From positions 186,001 through 250,000 of the forward strand of contig JBPOFA010000005.1 of the NCBI GenBank assembly GCA_051251595.1: a stretch of 64,000 nt of DNA. Direction: 5' to 3'. This stretch comes from NORP110 sp051251595. GTDB lineage: Bacteria > Pseudomonadota > Alphaproteobacteria > Rhodobacterales > Rhodobacteraceae. The notes under the pieces are model-generated. The model saw nothing but the letters and a program-made list of their open reading frames with translations. It was not told the DNA's origin and ran no database searches. A program made the translations under genes and the position numbers. Below are positions 44,134 through 52,280 of this stretch, piece after piece; the first letter of the stretch is position 1, and every line of letters begins with the position of its first letter.

Positions 44134-45180
44134 GTGTATAAACTTTCTGCAAATCGTGCCGCAGGCATTTTTGGTTTGAGCCTTGTAGCTTTGGCCGCTA
44201 GCCCGGCAGTTGCACGCGATCAAATTTCGATCGTTGGATCTTCAACAGTTTTCCCGTTCTCAACAACAGTTGCAGAGCGTCTTGGTAAAAACACCGACAT
44301 CAAAACTCCAGTTGTTGAAAGCACGGGTTCTGGCGGCGGACTGAAATTGTTCTGCGCCAGCGTCGGTGAAGATTCACCCGACATCACGAACGCTTCTCGT
44401 CGCATCAAGTCTTCTGAAGTTGAAACATGTGCATCAAACGGCGTTACTGAAATCGTAGAAGCAAAAGTCGGCTATGACGGCATTGTATTCGCGAACTCAG
44501 TAGAAGGCGACCTGATCGACGTTTCTCAAAAAGATCTGTTCCTCGCATTGGCGAAGATGGTTCCAGACGGAAATGGCGGCACAATGCCAAATCCAAACAT
44601 GACTTGGGACCAGGTTAACTCTAACCTTCCTGCGATCAAAATCGAAGTTCTTGGACCTCCTCCGACCTCTGGTACGCGCGACGCGTTCGTAGAGCTGGTC
44701 ATGGACACGGGCTGTGAAGAATTCGACGAAATCAAAGCTCTGGAAAAAACCGACAAAGACGCATTCAAAGCGCTTTGCCGCACGATCCGCGAAGATGGTG
44801 CTTACGTTGAAGCTGGCGAAAACGACAACCTGGTTGTTCAAAAGCTTCAGGCAAACCCAGATGCTTTCGGTATCTTTGGCTTTAGCTTCCTGGACCAAAA
44901 CGCTGACGTGATCGAGGGCAACATGATCAACGGCGTTGAGCCAACATTCGAAGCTATCTCTTCTGGCGAATACCCAGTGTCTCGCTCTTTGTACTTCTAC
45001 GTTAAGAAGGCACATGTTGGCGAAATTCCTGGCATCGAAGAGTACCTTGCAGAATTCACTTCTGAAGACGCATGGGGCCCAGAAGGCTACCTTGCTGACA
45101 AAGGTCTGATCCCAATGAGCGACGACGAGCGGGCTGAATGGGGCGAAAACATCCGCGGCCTTAAGCTGTACGCAGAGTAA
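44134..45180 (+). CDS. pstS: Phosphate ABC transporter, substrate-binding protein
   Basis: A 348-residue periplasmic phosphate-binding protein. The signal peptide ends in SPAVARDQ (cleavage near residue 27). The phosphate site is seen in ISIVGSSTVFPFS, ESTGSGGG and PPTSGTRDAFVE. GTG at 44134 has AAAGGGG upstream. The codon use, rich in T- and A-ending codons such as GTT, TCT and GAA, differs from the neighbours and points to high expression. The Pho box lies just upstream and a terminator-like hairpin just downstream. Confidence 0.95.
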   Translation: MYKLSANRAAGIFGLSLVALAASPAVARDQISIVGSSTVFPFSTTVAERLGKNTDIKTPVVESTGSGGGLKLFCASVGEDSPDITNASRRIKSSEVETCASNGVTEIVEAKVGYDGIVFANSVEGDLIDVSQKDLFLALAKMVPDGNGGTMPNPNMTWDQVNSNLPAIKIEVLGPPPTSGTRDAFVELVMDTGCEEFDEIKALEKTDKDAFKALCRTIREDGAYVEAGENDNLVVQKLQANPDAFGIFGFSFLDQNADVIEGNMINGVEPTFEAISSGEYPVSRSLYFYVKKAHVGEIPGIEEYLAEFTSEDAWGPEGYLADKGLIPMSDDERAEWGENIRGLKLYAE

Positions 45181-45195
45181 TCTAATACTCTTTCC

Positions 45196-45228
45196 AAGGG
45201 CACCCCTGTGATGGGGTGCCCTTATTTT
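45196..45228 (+). terminator. Attenuator-type terminator between pstS and pstC
   Basis: A perfect 11-bp stem (45196-45206 with 45213-45223; arm AAGGGCACCCC), a 6-base loop and ATTTT after it. It sits 16 bp after the pstS stop and before pstC, so it probably ends most transcripts and keeps pstS levels above those of pstCAB. Confidence 0.85.
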
Positions 45229-45254
45229 GAAATACCATTTGATTGGCTGCCAGT

Positions 45255-46214
45255 ATGACTTTCCAGACTGACGAAAAAATGGATCTCGTAAATTCCAAAC
45301 GTTCAAAATTCCTAGAAAACATTGTGGTCGTGGTTCTCGCGGCCTCTTCTTTGGTTGCGATAGGTGTGACGGTTGGAATTGTGTTTTCTCTTTTGTTTGA
45401 GACAATTCAATTCTTGGGGCGTGTTCCCCTAACCGACTTCTTGTTTGGCACCAGCTGGAGCCCGCAAACCGCCATGCGTTCTGATCAGGTCGCGTCGGCT
45501 GGCAGTTTTGGCGCCGTGCCGCTGATCGCTGGTACGCTGATGATCAGTTTTATCGCCATGTTGGTCGCCGCCCCTCTGGGGCTTGCTTCTGCGATTTATT
45601 TGGCAGAGTACGCGAACGAAAGAACACGGGGGATTGTCAAACCTCTGCTAGAGCTTTTGGCGGGTATCCCAACAGTTGTTTACGGTTTCTTCGCGGCTTT
45701 GACAGTTGCGCCGTTCATTCGTGTGACGGGCACCGGAATGGGGCTAGAGGTTGCTTCGGAAAGCGCGCTGGCCGCTGGATTGGTGATGGGCATCATGATT
45801 GTGCCGCTGATTTCGTCCCTGTCTGATGACGTCATCAACTTTGTGCCACAAGCCCTGCGCGATGCTTCGCTTGGGATGGGCGCTACGCGGTCTGAAACCA
45901 TAAAGAAAGTGGTCTTGCCTGCAGCGTTCCCCGGATTGACCGGGGCGATGCTTTTGGCGGCGTCCCGCGCGATTGGTGAAACGATGATTGTTGTGATGGC
46001 GGCTGGTTTGGCCGCGAACCTGACGGCAAACCCGTTGGATGCCATGACGACAATTACGGTTCAAATCGTGTCGTTGCTGACGGGTGACCAGGAATTCGAC
46101 AGCTCTAAGACGCTATCCGCATTCGCTTTGGGTCTGCTCCTTTTCGTCACGACCCTTATTCTCAACATGATCTCACAGCAGATCGTGAAACGCTTCCAGG
46201 AACAATATGACTGA
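45255..46214 (+). CDS. pstC: Phosphate ABC transporter permease
   Basis: Inner-membrane permease of the Pst high-affinity phosphate importer, about 319 residues with six membrane helices. The EAA-type loop is seen in VPQALRDASLGMGATRSETIKKVVLPAAFPGL, shortened here as RDASLGMGATRSETIKKVVLP for the contact with PstB. The frame begins earlier with a TTG at 45243; ATG 45255 is preferred, without a strong ribosome binding site. It overlaps pstA by 8 bp. Confidence 0.94.
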   Translation: MTFQTDEKMDLVNSKRSKFLENIVVVVLAASSLVAIGVTVGIVFSLLFETIQFLGRVPLTDFLFGTSWSPQTAMRSDQVASAGSFGAVPLIAGTLMISFIAMLVAAPLGLASAIYLAEYANERTRGIVKPLLELLAGIPTVVYGFFAALTVAPFIRVTGTGMGLEVASESALAAGLVMGIMIVPLISSLSDDVINFVPQALRDASLGMGATRSETIKKVVLPAAFPGLTGAMLLAASRAIGETMIVVMAAGLAANLTANPLDAMTTITVQIVSLLTGDQEFDSSKTLSAFALGLLLFVTTLILNMISQQIVKRFQEQYD

Positions 46215-47466
46215 TATTTTTGATGGGGCCAAAATTGGCCTGCAACAGCGTCGCCGGAAAGAAAGTACTTTTCAGTGGGCTGGACGTATCGCGATCATTA
46301 TTTCTCTGGCCTTTCTTGTGGCGATGGTCGGGTCGATTTTCCTGACGGGGAAATCTGCTGTTTACCAAACCAAACTGGCTTTGACAGTCGATCTGGGGCC
46401 AGACGCTGTTGACCCCAATGATATCGATGGGGCGAGCTTTGACACGATCGTGAAAACCGCACTGCGCGCCGAATTTCCCGATGTCAGCGACCGAAAAGAA
46501 CGCCGGGCGCTGAACGGGCTGGTCAGCCCGGATGCCGGTTTTGAGGTCAAGAAAGCCATCGAAGAAGATCCATCCCTTTTGGGTGGACCTGCCACGATCT
46601 GGGTGACAGCCTCTGACGAGGTCGACATGGTTGAAAAAGGCAATGTTGACCTGACGATCGAGGAAAAGCGCCGCAAGATCAAAGATTACGAGCTGGCCTG
46701 GATCGGCCACTTGAAAGACACTGGTGCACTGGAAGAGCAGTTCAACAAAAAGTTCTTCACCGGTGGTGACTCTCGTGAACCGGAACTCGCCGGAATTCTG
46801 GGCGCCTTTGTTGGGTCTTTCTTTAGCTTGTTGGTTTGTTTCTCAATTTCGTTTCCCTTGGGCATTTTTTCGGCGATCTACCTGGAAGAATTCGCCCCCA
46901 AGAACCGCATCAGCGACTTTGTCGAGGTGAACATCAACAACCTTGCCGCGGTTCCGTCTATCGTATTTGGATTGTTGGGTTTGGCGATCTTCCTGAACAC
47001 TTTCGGTCTGCCACGCTCAAGCCCGCTGGTCGGCGGTATGGTGCTGTCCCTGATGACGCTGCCAACAATCATTATTGCGGCCCGTGCGTCGTTACGCGCT
47101 GTGCCCCCCTCTATCCGGGAAGCCGCATTGGGATTGGGCGCAAGCCCGGTACAGATGGTCTTTCACCACACATTGCCTTTGGCGATGCCTGGCATCCTGA
47201 CGGGTTCCATCCTTGGCATGGCGCAGGCTTTGGGGGAAACAGCACCGCTTTTGATGATCGGGATGGTGGCATTTATCGTCGATATTCCAACCTCAATACT
47301 TGAGCCTGCAACTGCGCTTCCGGTTCAGATCTTCCTTTGGGCGGACAGCCCCGAACGCGCATTCCTTGAAAAAACCTCTGCCGCAATTATTGTCCTGCTG
47401 TTCTTCCTTATCATGATGAACATCATCGCAGTCATTTTGCGCAAGAAATTCGAAATAAGGTACTAA
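46207..47466 (+). CDS. pstA: Phosphate ABC transporter permease with large periplasmic insertion
   Basis: A 419-residue partner permease, about 120 residues longer than E. coli PstA. A first TM helix (about 25-47) is followed by an acidic hydrophilic stretch (about 55-190; DVSDRKERRAL, EEKRRKIKDYELAW), then five more helices and the EAA loop REAALGLGASPVQMVFHHTLP. The extra domain would lie in the periplasm. It overlaps pstC by 8 bp and is followed by pstB after 5 bp. Confidence 0.93.
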   Translation: MTDIFDGAKIGLQQRRRKESTFQWAGRIAIIISLAFLVAMVGSIFLTGKSAVYQTKLALTVDLGPDAVDPNDIDGASFDTIVKTALRAEFPDVSDRKERRALNGLVSPDAGFEVKKAIEEDPSLLGGPATIWVTASDEVDMVEKGNVDLTIEEKRRKIKDYELAWIGHLKDTGALEEQFNKKFFTGGDSREPELAGILGAFVGSFFSLLVCFSISFPLGIFSAIYLEEFAPKNRISDFVEVNINNLAAVPSIVFGLLGLAIFLNTFGLPRSSPLVGGMVLSLMTLPTIIIAARASLRAVPPSIREAALGLGASPVQMVFHHTLPLAMPGILTGSILGMAQALGETAPLLMIGMVAFIVDIPTSILEPATALPVQIFLWADSPERAFLEKTSAAIIVLLFFLIMMNIIAVILRKKFEIRY

Positions 47467-47471
47467 GAGCA

Positions 47472-48296
47472 ATGGATATGGCAAACTCCGACCCACAAGT
47501 CGAATTCATGGACGATGAAACCATGACAAGTGGCAACGACACTAAGGTGATTACGGCCAGAAATGTCGACGTCTACTATGGTGCGACGCAGGCTCTGAAA
47601 AAGATCAACCTGGATGTTCGCGAAAATGAGGTCATCTCATTGATCGGTCCTTCTGGCTGCGGGAAGTCAACCTTTCTGCGCTGCCTAAACCGGATGAATG
47701 ATCTGGTCGATATTTGTCGCGTCGAAGGCGACATTCGCATCGATGGTCAGGACATCTACGCCAAAGAAGTCGATGTTGTTGCATTGCGCAGCCACGTCGG
47801 AATGGTCTTTCAGAAACCTAACCCGTTTCCCAAGTCGATCTTTGACAACGTGGCATACGGCCCACGTATCCACGGGATCGCTGGTTCAAAGGCAGACCTG
47901 GAAGAGCGCGTAGAAAAAAGCCTGCGCCGCGCCGGTCTGTGGGACGAAGTGTCCGACCGTCTGCACGAAAAAGGCACCGGCTTGTCCGGTGGTCAGCAGC
48001 AGCGTCTGTGTATTGCACGTGCAATTGCCGTGGACCCAAAAGTCATTCTGATGGATGAGCCATGTTCTGCGCTTGACCCAATCGCAACGGCTAAAGTCGA
48101 ACAGCTGATCGACGAGCTGCGCGAAAAGTTCACGATCGTCATCGTGACACACTCTATGCAACAGGCTGCGCGGGTTTCTCAGCGCACAGCATTTTTTCAC
48201 TTGGGAGAGTTGGTGGAAGCCGGCCCAACCAAAAAGATATTTACCGCGCCCGTGGACGAGCGGACGCAGAATTATATCACCGGACGTATTGGTTAG
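47472..48296 (+). CDS. pstB: Phosphate ABC transporter ATP-binding protein
   Basis: A 274-residue ABC ATPase. Walker A GPSGCGKST, signature LSGGQQQRLCIARA, Walker B VILMDEPCSALDP and the switch His in VTHSMQQAAR. It drives phosphate import with PstC and PstA and relays phosphate status to PhoR through PhoU. About 20 extra residues precede the ABC domain. Next gene phoU follows after 9 bp. Confidence 0.97.
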   Translation: MDMANSDPQVEFMDDETMTSGNDTKVITARNVDVYYGATQALKKINLDVRENEVISLIGPSGCGKSTFLRCLNRMNDLVDICRVEGDIRIDGQDIYAKEVDVVALRSHVGMVFQKPNPFPKSIFDNVAYGPRIHGIAGSKADLEERVEKSLRRAGLWDEVSDRLHEKGTGLSGGQQQRLCIARAIAVDPKVILMDEPCSALDPIATAKVEQLIDELREKFTIVIVTHSMQQAARVSQRTAFFHLGELVEAGPTKKIFTAPVDERTQNYITGRIG

Positions 48297-48305
48297 AGCA
48301 GAAAA

Positions 48306-48998
48306 ATGGTAATGGATGAACAATCACACATCGTCGACTCTTTCGACCAAGAGTTGAAGAAAATCGAACAAGCCATGCTGGAAATGGCAGGCTTGGCCGG
48401 CGACCAGTTGACACAAGCGATCCGGGCCCTGTTTTCCGGAAACATTGAAGAAGCAAACGCTGTAATTGCCTCGGACAAAATAATCGATGCGCTCGAAGCC
48501 CGCATCGATGACGTATCTGTTCGCGTTATCGCGCTGCGTCAGCCGATGGCACAGGATCTGCGCAGCATCGTCGCGGCAATGAAAATTGCAAACGACCTGG
48601 AACGCATTGGCGACTACGGCAAAAGCATCGCCCGTCGCACGGAAATTCTGGTTGACGAACGCCCCATCAAATCTGCCGAGAAAGCAATCAAGCGGATCGG
48701 GAAACTGGTTGTTGCCATGCTGACAGACGTCATGGACGCCTATGTTGCCCGCGACGTGAAAAAAGCCCTGGAAGTGCGCGTGCGCGACGAAGAAGTCGAT
48801 GAAATGCACGACGCTTTGCTGCGTGAATTGCTGACCTATATGATGGAAGATCCACGCAATATCACGGCAAGCATGCATCTTTTGTTCATGGCGAAAATGC
48901 TTGAACGGGCAGGTGATCACGTGACCAATGTCGCCGAACAAATCAATTATCTGATCACCGGCGAAGTTTTGGATGACGACGTTCGTCCTGGAAACTAA
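48306..48998 (+). CDS. phoU: Phosphate signalling complex protein PhoU
   Basis: A 230-residue all-helical protein with two PhoU repeats, each with metal-binding acidic and Asn/Asp motifs (ALRQPMAQDLRSIVAAMKIANDLERIGDYGKSIA and, in the second repeat, MLERAGDHVTNVAE; only partly quoted). It holds PhoR inactive under phosphate surplus. A second in-frame ATG at 48312 is possible. It is followed by phoB. Confidence 0.95.
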   Translation: MVMDEQSHIVDSFDQELKKIEQAMLEMAGLAGDQLTQAIRALFSGNIEEANAVIASDKIIDALEARIDDVSVRVIALRQPMAQDLRSIVAAMKIANDLERIGDYGKSIARRTEILVDERPIKSAEKAIKRIGKLVVAMLTDVMDAYVARDVKKALEVRVRDEEVDEMHDALLRELLTYMMEDPRNITASMHLLFMAKMLERAGDHVTNVAEQINYLITGEVLDDDVRPGN

Positions 48999-49025
48999 GC
49001 TATGAATACAGTGACAAGGATTGAG

Positions 49026-49739
49026 ATGGATTCGACAGCCGACCCAAGCGCTCCAGTCATTCTCGTCGTAGAAGACGAGCCGGCGCAAATGGAGATGTTG
49101 CAGTACAACCTGGTCAACAACGGCTATTCCGTTGCCTGTACCGATGATGGGGAAGAGGCCGTTTTGATGGTCGAAGAGCTTTCACCGGATCTGGTTTTGT
49201 TGGACTGGATGTTGCCTGGCCTTTCCGGGCTAGAGGTCTGCCGTCAAATTCGTCGACGTAAAGAGTTTGCCCAGATTCCGGTGTTGATGCTGACCGCCCG
49301 CGGCGAAGAAGCCGACCGGGTGCGTGGCCTCGATATGGGCGCGGATGACTATGTCATCAAACCCTATTCCGTTCGTGAATTGCTGGCACGTGTGCGGGCA
49401 ACCTTGCGGCGGACGCGTCCGGGCAGCACTGGTGGTGTGTTGGAACATGCGGGCATTCAGCTCGACATTGATTCACATCGGGTGACGCGCGCGGATACGA
49501 AAATCGATCTGGGTCCGACAGAATTCCGTTTGCTGACCACGTTGCTGGAACGCCCCGGCCGCGTGTGGAGCAGGGAACAATTGCTGGCGCGCGTTTGGGG
49601 GATCGAAAATGATATCGATACCCGCACCGTTGACGTTCATATCGGACGTCTGCGCAAATCGCTTTGCGTCAAGGGAACCAAAGATCCCGTGCGCACCGTG
49701 CGCGGCTTTGGATATGCTTTTGACGCCGTAGACGACTAA
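49026..49739 (+). CDS. phoB: Phosphate regulon response regulator
   Basis: An OmpR/PhoB-type regulator of about 237 residues: receiver with VVEDEP acidic pocket, phosphoacceptor Asp60 in LVLLDWMLPG, conserved Lys in DDYVIKPYS, and a winged-helix C-terminus (TEFRLLTTLLERPGRVWSREQLL, RTVDVHIGRLRKSL). An ATG at 49002 is also in frame, but ATG 49026 has AAGGA 6 bases before it and is preferred. It binds the Pho box upstream of pstS. Confidence 0.94.
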   Translation: MDSTADPSAPVILVVEDEPAQMEMLQYNLVNNGYSVACTDDGEEAVLMVEELSPDLVLLDWMLPGLSGLEVCRQIRRRKEFAQIPVLMLTARGEEADRVRGLDMGADDYVIKPYSVRELLARVRATLRRTRPGSTGGVLEHAGIQLDIDSHRVTRADTKIDLGPTEFRLLTTLLERPGRVWSREQLLARVWGIENDIDTRTVDVHIGRLRKSLCVKGTKDPVRTVRGFGYAFDAVDD

Positions 49740-49762
49740 ACGCATCAGGCTTTGAACAGGTT

Positions 49763-49799
49763 AGACCGGTCTTAGGTTTCTAAGGCCGGTCTATTGTTT
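49763..49799. terminator. Bidirectional terminator between phoB and glpD
   Basis: A 13-bp stem with one G-T pair (49763-49775 with 49780-49792) and a 4-base loop, then ATTGTTTTT. It separates two convergent genes and overlaps the end of the glpD stop region. Confidence 0.85.
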
Positions 49800-51368
49800 T
49801 TGGGCCAGGTATTCTTGCAAAGCCTCGACCTCTTCAGCCGAGGTGTAGAGCCCCAGTTTCGTGCGGCGCCACAGAATGTCTTCGGCGGATCTCGCCCATT
49901 CCTGAGCGACCAGCCAATCGACCTCTGCCTGGTAGAGCGTCGCGCCAAAGGGCTGCCCCAGATCGCCGATCGTCTTTGCTTGCCCCAACACAGCAGGCGC
50001 GTCTGTCCCGTAAAGCCGGATCAGACGTTTGGCCCAGGCGGCATCCAGAAACGCATATTTAGCACGCAATTGCGAGATCAATGTTGGCACGCCATCGACC
50101 GGAAAATCGCCGCCGGGCAGTGGGGCCGTGGCCGTCCACTTGCCTTTGAGTTCGGGAAAATAAGGGGTCAGGTCTTTCATGGCTTCTTCGGCGAGTTTGC
50201 GGAACGTCGTGATTTTTCCACCAAACACACTCAGCAAGGGCAGGGCGCCATCCGCGTCCAGAACCGATAAAACATAATCGCGCGTCGTTGCGCTGGCATC
50301 GCCACTGTGATCGTCAAAAAGAGGGCGCACACCCGAATAGGTCCAGACGACATCATCGGGGCCTAGCGCATTTTTGAAGAACCCGTTGGCGGCATCTATC
50401 AGGTAATCCCGTTCTTCCGGCGTGCATTCGGCGCTTGAAGGGTCGCCGACATGGTCAACATCGGTCGTCCCGACCAGCGTGAAGTCTTCTTCGTAAGGTA
50501 TCGCGAAAATGATGCGACCGTCGGCCAGCTGAAAGAAATAGGGTTGGTCATGATCAAACATCTTTCGCACGACAATATGGCTGCCGCGAACCAGCCGTAT
50601 GCTGGCCTTGGCGTTCTGGCGCAGTTGGGTTTTCAGGATGTCGTCAACCCAAGGACCACCTGCATTCACCAAGGCGCGGGCCTTGACGACCATGGGGGCC
50701 GTGTCGCTTTCCGTCTGCAATGAAACACGCCAGGTGCCGTCGACGCGATCCGCGGAAACGCATGTTGTTCGGGTTAGAATTTCCGCGCCGCGCTGCGCGG
50801 CATCCCGCGCGTTCAGAACAACCAGACGGGCGTCATTTACCCAGCAATCGGAATATTCAAATGCCTTGCGAAACCGGTCCTGCAACGGCGCGCCGACCGG
50901 GCTGCCGGGCAGGGATAATGTTTTGGTCGCCGGTAGAATTTTTCGCCCGCCAAGATTATCGTATAAAAACAACCCGCACCGCGTCAGCCATGCCGGGCGC
51001 TTGCCTTTGAGGAAGGGAATGTAGCTGAGAACCTTGCCAAAGGTTGATGTTTCATTCGTGTGGCGCAGCGCCGGGTCGATTGGCAACACGAACCGCATGG
51101 GCCACGAAATGTGGGGCATCGCGCTGAGCAACACCTCGCGTTCCTCAAGCGCTTTGCGCACCAAAGCGAATTCGAAATATTCCAGATATCGCAACCCGCC
51201 ATGAAACAGTTTGGTCGAGGCAGAGGACGTGGCCTGTGCCAGATCGTCCTTTTCACAAAGCAGAACCGACAGGCCCCGCCCGGCGGCGTCCCGGGCAATG
51301 CCGCAACCATTTATGCCGCCGCCGATAACCACAATGTCATAGATTTTTTCGCTATCAGTCTGGGTCAT
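49791..51368 (-). CDS. glpD: Glycerol-3-phosphate dehydrogenase (quinone)
   Basis: A 525-residue FAD-dependent membrane-associated enzyme oxidising glycerol 3-phosphate to dihydroxyacetone phosphate and reducing quinone. FAD-binding motif VVIGGGINGCGIARDAAGRG at the N-terminus, then TSSASTKLFHGGLRYLEYFEF, NAGGPWVDD and VFGGKITTFRKLAE. Full length. It is co-transcribed with glpR (4-bp overlap, ATGA). Confidence 0.95.
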   Translation of the reverse strand: MTQTDSEKIYDIVVIGGGINGCGIARDAAGRGLSVLLCEKDDLAQATSSASTKLFHGGLRYLEYFEFALVRKALEEREVLLSAMPHISWPMRFVLPIDPALRHTNETSTFGKVLSYIPFLKGKRPAWLTRCGLFLYDNLGGRKILPATKTLSLPGSPVGAPLQDRFRKAFEYSDCWVNDARLVVLNARDAAQRGAEILTRTTCVSADRVDGTWRVSLQTESDTAPMVVKARALVNAGGPWVDDILKTQLRQNAKASIRLVRGSHIVVRKMFDHDQPYFFQLADGRIIFAIPYEEDFTLVGTTDVDHVGDPSSAECTPEERDYLIDAANGFFKNALGPDDVVWTYSGVRPLFDDHSGDASATTRDYVLSVLDADGALPLLSVFGGKITTFRKLAEEAMKDLTPYFPELKGKWTATAPLPGGDFPVDGVPTLISQLRAKYAFLDAAWAKRLIRLYGTDAPAVLGQAKTIGDLGQPFGATLYQAEVDWLVAQEWARSAEDILWRRTKLGLYTSAEEVEALQEYLAQKQ

Positions 51369-52132
51369 GATGCATCCGGGGTTAGGATTTTCGTGTTCCC
51401 GTTTCGCGCCGCTGCCGCAAAGCTGTCGGGCGGCGGGACGTCGGTGATGACGTAATCAAGATCCGCCACATCGCAAATGCGGACCGGTGCGTCTTTTTCA
51501 AACTTCGAATTGTCGCAGACCAAAATCCTGGTGCGTGCATTCTTTAAGATCGCCCGCGCGACAGAGACCTCTCGGGCATCAAAATCCAGGATCGCGCCGT
51601 CTTCATCCATCGAGGATGCGCCGATGACTGCGAAATCCACCTTGTAGCGGGATATGAATTCGACAGCATCCTCGCCCACGATGGCACCGTCGCTTTGCCG
51701 GACAGAGCCGCCAACAAGGATCAGATCCTTTGATTTTGAGCTGACAAAAGACATGATGATGTTCACATTATTGGACAGGATCACAAGGTCGCTGTGGCCG
51801 CTAAGGGCGCGTGCGACTTGTTCCGTTGTGGTCCCGATATTGATCGCCACAGCGCAGTTGTTGGGGATCAGATCGGCGGCGATGGCGCCAAGCTTTTCTT
51901 TTTCAGCAACGCGCACTCTGCGCCGGTCTTCGTAGCCGGCATTCGAGATCGAATGCAATTTGCGCGCGCCGCCATGCGTGCGCAGGGCCAGGCCGCGGTC
52001 GCACAGCTCTGCCAGATCGCGCCGAATGGTTTGGGTCGTGACGTCAAAAGAATGCGACAAGGACTCGACCTCGGCCTGTCCTTCTGCCCTTATGAGGGTC
52101 AGGATTTCCATCTGGCGGTCGGTCAGATCCAT
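51365..52132 (-). CDS. glpR: DeoR-family glycerol-3-phosphate regulon repressor
   Basis: A 255-residue DeoR-type repressor. N-terminal HTH (RQMEILTLIRAEGQAEVESLS, DVTTQTIRRDL) and a C-terminal sugar-phosphate sensor domain (INIGTTTEQVARAL, LVGGSVRQSDGAIVGEDA, DFAVIGASSMDEDGAI). The context, upstream of glpD and divergent from glpK, supports GlpR: glycerol 3-phosphate would relieve repression. Confidence 0.9.
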   Translation of the reverse strand: MDLTDRQMEILTLIRAEGQAEVESLSHSFDVTTQTIRRDLAELCDRGLALRTHGGARKLHSISNAGYEDRRRVRVAEKEKLGAIAADLIPNNCAVAINIGTTTEQVARALSGHSDLVILSNNVNIIMSFVSSKSKDLILVGGSVRQSDGAIVGEDAVEFISRYKVDFAVIGASSMDEDGAILDFDAREVSVARAILKNARTRILVCDNSKFEKDAPVRICDVADLDYVITDVPPPDSFAAAARNGNTKILTPDAS

Positions 52133-52215
52133 GACGGTTAAGCACTTTGTTTTGAAGGAAGCGGTTGCCGCATATGAAAACGAAACGCGTCGGAAATCAA
52201 CCGAATTATGTTCTA

Positions 52216-52245
52216 TTGACTTTCAAAAATGTTCAAGTGAATGAT
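52216..52245 (+). promoter_or_regulatory. Candidate sigma-70 promoter of glpK
   Basis: TTGACT at 52216-52221 and AATGAT at 52240-52245, 18 bp apart, 36 bp before the glpK start. The -35 is one mismatch from consensus, the -10 two. It lies in the 148-bp region shared with glpR. Confidence 0.4.
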
Positions 52246-52280
52246 CATTTGCCAAGCGCGACCAAAGGGGAGGATTTTTG

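Noticed and set aside
44497..45405. Minus-strand frame over pstS and the start of pstC
   Set aside because: Runs antisense to a certain gene and through a terminator; Phe/Val/His-rich shadow product.
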